Of a stretch of 36,854 bases of DNA, positions 31,167-36,854 are shown piece after piece. Below the pieces are notes generated by a model. The model did no database searches and was not told the origin of the DNA. It saw only the letters and a list, made by a program, of their open reading frames with translations. Where the stretch lies: positions 1 to 36,854 of the IMG/VR virus record IMGVR_UViG_3300017991_000038; one strand, 5' to 3'. Made by a program: the position numbers and the translations under genes. Source of the DNA: a virus. The first letter of the stretch is position 1; every line of letters begins with the position of its first letter.

Positions 31167-32014
31167 GACTCCACCTTTGTAGATCCTTCATAGTAAAAAT
31201 GTCCGTCCTCATTTCCTTTGATCATTTCATAATGTCCCTTTGGATACACGCTGGGAACATCACTGTAGCTGCGATCAAAATGCGTACCATCTTCCTTGTA
31301 AAGATTAGTATGGGCATCAGGATCTCCCGCCTTGATAGAGCGTGCCCAGAAGCATTTGCCTTCTGCGCAATCATCAGAAAGCATAGGGGCAAATAATTCA
31401 TAGCTTTCTAAAATTTGTCTGCGGATCTCTCTTGCAACAGCTATCATTTCCCAACACTGTGTTTGGTGGCAAAGGCGCTTCTTTATGAACGGAGCCAACG
31501 CAGCCAGATTGATGTTCATAATAATGAACGTTGAGTAATTTTGCTGAATTAAGTAACGCGCTTCTTGAACACTTCCACCATCATCAATGAATTCAGCATA
31601 GTCCATTTTATTCTGAAGAGCACGACGAACATATTTTTCAGCAATCGTCGGGGTTATTGATGGTGGATACAGAATATCATGGTGTCTCCAGTCAGCATCA
31701 CCAGAACATTGTTGTGAATACGTTGCTCCAATTCTCGTTCGAACTAATTGGTGCGTGAAAATTCTTGACACGTCCTGAATTGTAATGAAGAACTGAAGAT
31801 ACTCGAGCCCTTGCCATAGAGCCGTTCCCTTAAATAGTTTATCTTCATCACCTATGGACATCGCCTCGTTGATATCCTCGGCCCAAGTTGCCCCGATCAC
31901 TTTTCTCAAACGAGGGATCATCTCAGCCATGTTCGGGCACTCCACTACTATCCTTGGTCTATAGAGTGGAATGAATTTTGTCTTTGGGATTTCTCCCTTG
32001 AATGATTTAAACAT
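31157..32014 (-). CDS. Flavin-dependent thymidylate synthase-like protein (ThyX-like), 285 aa
   Basis: ThyX makes dTMP from dUMP with FAD and methylene-tetrahydrofolate. The family block around RTRIGATYSQQCSGDADWR corresponds to the RHRxxSxxxxSxR signature but is degenerate (RTR for RHR, Ser positions shifted). Supporting stretches are VSRIFTHQLVRTR, EARYLIQQNYSTF and the C-terminal helix with IAVAREIRRQILE. Length is typical. AAAGGAG precedes the ATG, which overlaps the methyltransferase end by 8 bases. Altered signature residues may mean a changed substrate. Confidence 0.78.
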   Translation of the reverse strand: MFKSFKGEIPKTKFIPLYRPRIVVECPNMAEMIPRLRKVIGATWAEDINEAMSIGDEDKLFKGTALWQGLEYLQFFITIQDVSRIFTHQLVRTRIGATYSQQCSGDADWRHHDILYPPSITPTIAEKYVRRALQNKMDYAEFIDDGGSVQEARYLIQQNYSTFIIMNINLAALAPFIKKRLCHQTQCWEMIAVAREIRRQILESYELFAPMLSDDCAEGKCFWARSIKAGDPDAHTNLYKEDGTHFDRSYSDVPSVYPKGHYEMIKGNEDGHFYYEGSTKVESWD

Positions 32015-32501
32015 GTTTATCTCCTTTAAATACAGCTACGATCCTTTCACGGATCCTCTCTTTAACTATTGTCACGTCTATAGGTTCGCGACCAGCCCAA
32101 CCCATAAACATATCCATATCAATCGGGTCCCAAATATGACCACCACAAATTCCTTCCGGCCACTTGTAGGGAACCGATATAATCGCGATTTTAGATATCG
32201 AGAATATCTTTTTCATAAAAGCTGAGGGATCCCCTACGTGTTCGAGGACTTGAAGACAAGTTACAAGATCTATATTCAGACCTTCACCCCATTCCATAAA
32301 GTCTGCAGTGTAGGTGTCTACTCCCTCAAGTTTAACAGGCTTTACATCAACCAAGAATTTTTCTGGATTCTCGATGTCCAGAATATACTCAGTTTGTCCT
32401 CCACCAATGTCAAGGACTGTTCGCCCTTTGCCATAGGTTTCTGCAAATTCCAGTACTTTCTTATAGTACTTCAAGTTCTTTCTCTTTTCCCAGTAACTCA
32501 T
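32007..32501 (-). CDS. Class I SAM-dependent methyltransferase, 164 aa
   Basis: The SAM-binding motif I is VLDIGGGQTEYI (29-40). An acidic strand (FLVDVKP) and LQVLEHVGDP (83-92) follow, as in small Methyltransf_11/23-type enzymes. No DNA-methylase DPPY or cysteine motif is present, so the substrate is likely a small molecule, sugar or protein rather than plain DNA bases. The ATG at 32501 has GGAGGAGA before it. It overlaps the oxidoreductase-dUTPase gene by 41 bases. Confidence 0.85.
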   Translation of the reverse strand: MSYWEKRKNLKYYKKVLEFAETYGKGRTVLDIGGGQTEYILDIENPEKFLVDVKPVKLEGVDTYTADFMEWGEGLNIDLVTCLQVLEHVGDPSAFMKKIFSISKIAIISVPYKWPEGICGGHIWDPIDMDMFMGWAGREPIDVTIVKERIRERIVAVFKGDKHV

Positions 32502-33663
32502 AGGTCTCCTCCACTTCTTTTGATTTTTGTTGAAACGTTCTATAAATTTCGTCGGCGTCAAAATTCCATATCGCACCAATAGTCATTAGAAATTTTAAAG
32601 CGTCCACGTACTCGACAAGAACCTTTTGCCTATCAGGCTTCTCACCGGGTTTCCACTTTTTCCAATTTAATTCCTTGAGCATTTCATGAAGCTCATCAAC
32701 TACACAGGTATTGTAGTATATTGTATCTTCTGTAAGCTCACCAACATCTCTGTTGAGATCGGAAAAATTTGTTTGGAAGAATGCTTGCCTGTTCCACATA
32801 TGTTCCCAAGTGAAACGAGAGCGGGACAGGCGAACAGTATCCTGGATCTTCCACCAGTGTTTCCAAGTGGCATGTCGACCACAAAACAAGATCCGATCAG
32901 GCGGGATGTTATGTTTATCTGTCTTGATGTACGACACAGGGAGATAGGTGGCATCTTCGATATCATGCTTTCCCGCAAACTCATAGACATACTTATCTCG
33001 CAGGCCAAACACCCTATGGTAGGGACGGGCATCGGCGAAGTAGGCGAATGCAAAGCTATCATCGTCCTGCTCTGGTGCATCATTGCACACCTTGAATGTA
33101 GCTCCACCATATTTAAGATCCAGGGCTTCAGGCTTCCTTCCTTGCCAGTAATTCCAGAAAAAGTTTGCTGGAATAGTTGAAATAATTTGATCATACTCTA
33201 ACTCCCCTGCGTTGTGTAATTTAATAACTTTGCTATCTATCCTTTGCAATAGATCATGCTGTGGAAGGATATTCAAGCATAAACCTTCATAAATATCAGT
33301 GATCTTATTTGCAAGAAACTTAAAGGTATCTCCAGGTACGCTGAGCGTTCTATCAGTATCCATAAGATCATCCCTACAGCCCATCTTTTTATGAACGTAA
33401 TCATCAATTACTGGAGAAGGCATGTAAGGATAATATTTACCATTGAAGAAATATTTGATAGGCAATTCACGGGGCTCTGGTTCTATTCCCAAGTCAAGCA
33501 ACAGTCGCCTATTCTCTTCGTTGTCATGCAATGTCACTACGTGATCCATTATTAAGGGCATTGGTCTTAGGGCATCTCCCAGCGGATCAATCACTTGAAA
33601 GTCTTGATTATAGTGTGCAAAGATTAACGCGTTTATTCCAGTCCCTAAAATATATCTACTCAT
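32461..33663 (-). CDS. FAD/NAD-binding oxidoreductase (UDP-galactopyranose mutase-like) fused to all-alpha dUTPase-like domain, 400 aa
   Basis: The N-terminal part starts with a dinucleotide-binding turn (YILGTGINALIFA, 4-16). It has YDQIISTIPANFFW and a late ILFCGRHATWKHWWKIQD, like the flavin-binding end of amine oxidases and UDP-galactopyranose mutases. From residue ~284 an all-alpha dUTPase/MazG-like domain follows, with DELHEMLKELNWKKW and LVEYVDALKFLM. That family hydrolyses dUTP to keep uracil out of DNA. The ATG at 33663 follows GGAGAAAG and overlaps the glycosyltransferase stop. No internal start separates the domains. The oxidoreductase substrate is unknown. Confidence 0.75.
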   Translation of the reverse strand: MSRYILGTGINALIFAHYNQDFQVIDPLGDALRPMPLIMDHVVTLHDNEENRRLLLDLGIEPEPRELPIKYFFNGKYYPYMPSPVIDDYVHKKMGCRDDLMDTDRTLSVPGDTFKFLANKITDIYEGLCLNILPQHDLLQRIDSKVIKLHNAGELEYDQIISTIPANFFWNYWQGRKPEALDLKYGGATFKVCNDAPEQDDDSFAFAYFADARPYHRVFGLRDKYVYEFAGKHDIEDATYLPVSYIKTDKHNIPPDRILFCGRHATWKHWWKIQDTVRLSRSRFTWEHMWNRQAFFQTNFSDLNRDVGELTEDTIYYNTCVVDELHEMLKELNWKKWKPGEKPDRQKVLVEYVDALKFLMTIGAIWNFDADEIYRTFQQKSKEVEETYELLGKEKELEVL

Positions 33664-34591
33664 TTTCTTTCTCCAATATATCATGTGCAATTCTAACCGC
33701 GCTCACTTCAAAGTAGGGTAGGAGCGTTTCGCACTGATGTTTCCACAGTGAGACCGTATCGAAACCATACGCAGAGTCAAGATCTTTATTGTCCTTAAAG
33801 AACCATTCATCAGGTATCTTAATCCCCTTAGGTGTTGAGTTGAATACGCTCTTATGGAATAACAGAGGGCGGCCACAGCAAAGGGACTGGGCCACACGAG
33901 GTGTCAGCGTACCGAACGGCTTCCAGCGTGCGTCAGAGAAATGTAATGAAATTTCCGAGACTTGAAAAGCCAGTTGAAGATCAACGAAAGCACAATGTGG
34001 GTTGGCGTTAAAACCATTCTTTATCCACCCATACCCAGTCAGCGTAAGATCCTCCCTTCCAACAAATTCACGCAACACAGTTTTCCTACTTGCCTTGCAA
34101 TTTCCTACGTACCCAAATTTAATAGAAGGAATTTCATTAGGTTTTCTATCAATCCGATAAAGATTCGGGTAGGTACATTTCATAGTGTATCTCAACTTAC
34201 CACCTTTTTCTCTGAGCCAGTATTCAGGATCATCATGATTAGAGATCACTGCCAATTTTTCTAATCCAACTTCCTTGAAGGCTTTTCTAAAATCCTGAAG
34301 AACATCATCCTCGTTCAAAGCAATGAGCTTGATAGGCATTCTTAAAAGATTCATGAGGATTTCCTGCTGGGCAACAGAGAACCACCCTCCTTGTATCAGG
34401 ACTATAGAACCTTCCTCGATCTTATCTATCTCTGAATATTTCAGCACTTTGCCTTCATGTCCAAATTGTGTCATGGCGTGCCATATATCATAGGCTTTCC
34501 ATCCCTGTGATATTATTTTCCTACGGGCTGCATAATCCCCGTTGTGAAAGGCATGTAGGGAATGATTCGTTAGACTTATTAGATAAATCAT
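33656..34591 (-). CDS. Glycosyltransferase-like protein (GT-B, CgeB-like), 311 aa
   Basis: A GT-B-like C-terminal half is suggested by KFGYVGNCKASRKTVLREF, a turn DLTLTGYGW and SDARWKPFGTLTPRVAQSLCCGRPLLF, where the P.G..R..E-type donor site is expected (here FGTLTPRVAQSL). Such proteins transfer a sugar from a nucleotide donor. The ATG at 34591 overlaps the preceding stop as ATGA. With the oxidoreductase and methyltransferase next to it, it may make or attach a sugar, perhaps on phage DNA. Confidence 0.7.
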   Translation of the reverse strand: MIYLISLTNHSLHAFHNGDYAARRKIISQGWKAYDIWHAMTQFGHEGKVLKYSEIDKIEEGSIVLIQGGWFSVAQQEILMNLLRMPIKLIALNEDDVLQDFRKAFKEVGLEKLAVISNHDDPEYWLREKGGKLRYTMKCTYPNLYRIDRKPNEIPSIKFGYVGNCKASRKTVLREFVGREDLTLTGYGWIKNGFNANPHCAFVDLQLAFQVSEISLHFSDARWKPFGTLTPRVAQSLCCGRPLLFHKSVFNSTPKGIKIPDEWFFKDNKDLDSAYGFDTVSLWKHQCETLLPYFEVSAVRIAHDILEKENE

Positions 34592-34863
34592 AGCGGGCAC
34601 ACCCAGTGAATTAGCGCCTCAGAGATCTTTTCTCCATGATATATTTCTACCCATTCGTTTGTAGATTTTTCATGAATACATGAGGCAATAAAGAAGCCTG
34701 TTCCCGGCTCTCTTCTAAAGAATTTGCATAGCTCACAACCACAATCTATTCCTGGGCATTCACTGGGATGGTACTCAAGGTCACATGGAAAATCTACATC
34801 CCCTTCCCTACAAAGTAAGTGTATGCAGTTTCCACACTTCTCTCTCCATAGTTCACAATTCAT
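34588..34863 (-). CDS. Small Cys-rich protein, probable zinc-binding, 91 aa
   Basis: It has about eleven cysteines in pairs (CELWREKCGNC, CPGIDCGCELC, and single ones towards the end). The spacing suggests two zinc sites. It begins MNCELWREK and ends ALIHWVCPL. ATGA overlaps link it to the helicase upstream and the glycosyltransferase downstream. The function is unknown. The pattern differs from the Cys-rich protein at 1066-1350. Confidence 0.72.
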   Translation of the reverse strand: MNCELWREKCGNCIHLLCREGDVDFPCDLEYHPSECPGIDCGCELCKFFRREPGTGFFIASCIHEKSTNEWVEIYHGEKISEALIHWVCPL

Positions 34864-36854
34864 ATTTCACTGTCCTCCAAGTCGTCCTCATTCTTGAGGT
34901 CTTCTCTCTCCAATTGTTTCAACAGCGCGATAAAGGCCACAGTTTTCATGTAACCCCTACGCGCCCTCTTAAGAGCATTCTTTCTAACGAGGAATCCTAC
35001 GAGTCCTCTTGATTCTTCTAAAGAATACTCAGTCCAATCTGTGACATCGAACGCGGTAAAGTTTGTTGTATCAAGCATTGATCTTACTACGTCCTTCGCA
35101 TAGGATGTTCCCCGCATTCTTTCAGCGACCTCTTCCTCATCACGCAATTCATTCTCGGTCTTTATCATCCTTGAATAATCATAGTATCCAAATGTATCTG
35201 CTGAATATAATTTGTCAAGGAAATTTGCAGCGTACTCGACGTGACAGGGTCTGACTCTAACACAATCACCATCATGTGAATATGTCCGAACAGCTAATGC
35301 CGCTGAGATCCGAGCCAACTTTAACCTTTGGTCTGCTGCCTCCACCAATGGAATATTGCTGACATAAGTCTTTCCAAGATCAGAGGCAAGATCCAGAGTC
35401 ATCTGAGTAGCCTTGGGGTCAAACTTTATTTGATCCACATTTCTAGACCATCCCCACAAGATTAAGTTTTGGCAAAGTTCTTTGGTGAACACGTGCTTTG
35501 CCTTGGGTTTATCTGCATCGGATAGATTCACGATCCTTCTATCAACCTCACCACTTGTGACAATGATCGCCAGATCAAATCTCCTTACATCTTCCAACGC
35601 CCCGATCAATTCTTTTATCGCCTCGACTCCAAAATTGTAGGAAAGTAGTTTCCTATCTGATCTTGGGTTTGAGATCCAGATCAATCTTGTTCTGGCGTTA
35701 GTCATTGCTTTTTCAATCTTCGAAACCTCAGCCACCCCGGATGATCTAACCTCAGTTAGTTTCGCGATAACTTCTGTTGCGAGCCCTTTCACCTCTTCGA
35801 GAATCACCAACCTTCTATCTTGAAGAGTGATCACACACCAAGATACGAACCAGCGTCTGGCAGTTTCCTGAAGTCCCCCAATTAATCCAGCAACGGAGGC
35901 TCCTTTCGCATCTACCTTTTCACCAAGGCCATAATGACTCATCATCTTAGAAGAGCATTCAGATTTTCCTTGACCAGAATCCCCCAGTATCAGTGCCTCA
36001 ACCCATCCCTTGATTCTTTGCCCTTGAAAGTTTAAGTACAAGGGAGAATGATATGCTAGGTCTACCACCATGTGTAAATTCTGTCTTTCGTAGATCCTAG
36101 TCACATTTGCAGAAAGATCACCATAGATCTCAGTGAATTTTTTATCTAATCCCTCAATGGTCCAACGATCAGGCTCAAATGCAGAAAGATCCATGTTAAG
36201 TTTGAAAATCGACAATGAATCTACACTGGGCTTCGCTTCATAAATGAGTAGCGTGGCGTACTGAGTCTTTGGCTCTGGAACAACCTTAGCCAGAATCTGA
36301 TACGTGGTATTAGTTTCTAGATTTGAACCTACGTAAAAGGCTCTCCTTACTACATGTGTATCATCTCCGATGTTTAACTGAGGAATAAGTCGGACCTCTT
36401 CAACGTTAATGGTCCGAGCGATATCAATCATAAATTCATCACATGCTCTAGGTATCTGCGAAACTCTCTTAAGAACGCGTCTCATGTTCTCAGCCTGAAT
36501 ATCAATTAATTCCAGTAACACAGGATGCTTCTCTGAAATTTTTACTCGGGCTTTCAACTCACTCGCATTCACTGGGCAAAGTCCACAGTACTCTTTATCC
36601 TTAAGACATGTGATATCAAATTCACAAGGAACAATGTAGGGAGCGATATCTTTTGCCGAGACCACAACCTGTGATTCTACTGATTTTAGAAAGTACTTTG
36701 CATTACTTGACTGGGCTAAGCTGACCCTTTCAGGGCCGTCTTCCTCTGGGTCCTCTATATTATATACCTCTATAGGCTTCCACTCCTCAGCGCCGTCTAG
36801 GAGCGCCTGAATATCGGATGGACCATGCCCTAGGGCAACAACATAGTCTGTAAT
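34860..36854 (-). CDS. MCM-like AAA+ helicase half of the primase-helicase fusion (continues into 912-1)
   Basis: The frame is open from 36854 to the stop at 34860 and joins the primase at 1-912 (the last 123 bases repeat the first). In full-length numbering it has a four-cysteine cluster (C340, C346, C353, C356), Walker A GDSGQGKS (554-561), Walker B LVILEE (612-617), then VAEVSKIEKAMTNARTRLIW (which fits the MCM presensor hairpin), sensor-1-like ISNP (657-660) and an arginine finger RRFDL (687-691). The end looks like a winged helix. The order matches MCM helicases. The Walker B acidic residue is Glu-Glu, where MCM proteins usually have Asp-Glu. The protein should unwind the fork and prime it. 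Confidence 0.8.
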   Translation of the reverse strand: MTDYVVALGHGPSDIQALLDGAEEWKPIEVYNIEDPEEDGPERVSLAQSSNAKYFLKSVESQVVVSAKDIAPYIVPCEFDITCLKDKEYCGLCPVNASELKARVKISEKHPVLLELIDIQAENMRRVLKRVSQIPRACDEFMIDIARTINVEEVRLIPQLNIGDDTHVVRRAFYVGSNLETNTTYQILAKVVPEPKTQYATLLIYEAKPSVDSLSIFKLNMDLSAFEPDRWTIEGLDKKFTEIYGDLSANVTRIYERQNLHMVVDLAYHSPLYLNFQGQRIKGWVEALILGDSGQGKSECSSKMMSHYGLGEKVDAKGASVAGLIGGLQETARRWFVSWCVITLQDRRLVILEEVKGLATEVIAKLTEVRSSGVAEVSKIEKAMTNARTRLIWISNPRSDRKLLSYNFGVEAIKELIGALEDVRRFDLAIIVTSGEVDRRIVNLSDADKPKAKHVFTKELCQNLILWGWSRNVDQIKFDPKATQMTLDLASDLGKTYVSNIPLVEAADQRLKLARISAALAVRTYSHDGDCVRVRPCHVEYAANFLDKLYSADTFGYYDYSRMIKTENELRDEEEVAERMRGTSYAKDVVRSMLDTTNFTAFDVTDWTEYSLEESRGLVGFLVRKNALKRARRGYMKTVAFIALLKQLEREDLKNEDDLEDSEI
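36732..36854. repeat. Terminal direct repeat (right copy)
   Basis: This is an exact copy of 1-123. It should be counted once in the genome. Everything in it belongs to the primase-helicase gene. Confidence 0.95.

Noticed and set aside
32700-33194. 164-codon frames on both strands inside the oxidoreductase-dUTPase gene
   Set aside because: They are shadows of a well-supported gene with clear motifs.
1-36854. Integrase, repressor or attachment site that would show a temperate life style
   Set aside because: No recombinase motif, no lysogeny module and no attP-like core next to one were found.

Overview
The window looks like a complete genome of a tailed double-stranded DNA phage. Its first 123 bases recur exactly as its last 123 bases (1-123 = 36732-36854). 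The molecule is therefore circular or circularly permuted, with a unit length of about 36,731 bp, and one long minus-strand gene runs across the junction. There is a long tape-measure protein and no sheath gene, which points to a siphovirus with a flexible non-contractile tail. I found no integrase, repressor, tRNA or CRISPR array, so nothing supports lysogeny. The strong AGGAGG-type ribosome sites, the sigma-70-like promoters and the PBSX/SPP1-like order of head genes suggest a bacterial host, perhaps Firmicutes-like. The host cannot be named from the sequence.

The layout has three transcription blocks. (1) An early minus-strand operon starts at a promoter near 5500-5528. It runs leftward through an SNF2-type helicase, small proteins and a likely ssDNA-binding protein into a 927-residue primase fused to an MCM-like helicase (912 to 1, then 36731 to 34860). 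It continues through a Cys-rich protein, a glycosyltransferase, an oxidoreductase-dUTPase fusion, a methyltransferase, a ThyX-like protein, a possible thymidylate-synthase relative, a small membrane protein and a dTMP-kinase-like/UDG-like fusion, and ends with an A-family DNA polymerase (27605). Most genes overlap by ATGA. (2) A plus-strand late operon (5900-23998) carries packaging (TerS, TerL), portal, head morphogenesis, protease with nested scaffold, major capsid, connector, tail completion, tail tube, tail chaperones with a probable frameshift, tape measure, tail tip and lysis genes. It ends in a hairpin and an intrinsic terminator at 24071-24094. (3) A second minus-strand block (26903 to 24097) encodes five small proteins, an ATP-dependent DNA ligase and a PD-(D/E)XK-like nuclease. 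Unlike the rest of the genome, the five small genes and the ligase are separated by 60-85 bp spacers that each carry a hairpin and a nearly identical ribosome-binding box.

Two large non-coding regions stand out. The divergent control region (5464-5899) holds four identical 22-bp sites in a forward-forward-reverse-reverse layout between the two outward promoters. The second region (26904-27604) holds nested inverted and direct repeats and several palindromes, and is a candidate replication origin or structured leader.

The most unusual content is: the TOPRIM primase joined to an MCM-type AAA+ helicase in one chain; a beta-helix fused to the head-tail connector; one accessory domain inserted in both the capsid and tail-tube proteins; an ankyrin-like reading frame broken by a single in-frame stop; nested in-frame genes in the protease and the endolysin; a nucleotide and sugar enzyme cluster that could modify phage DNA; and the hairpin-spaced small-gene cassette. 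All functions are read from motifs and context, without database searches.
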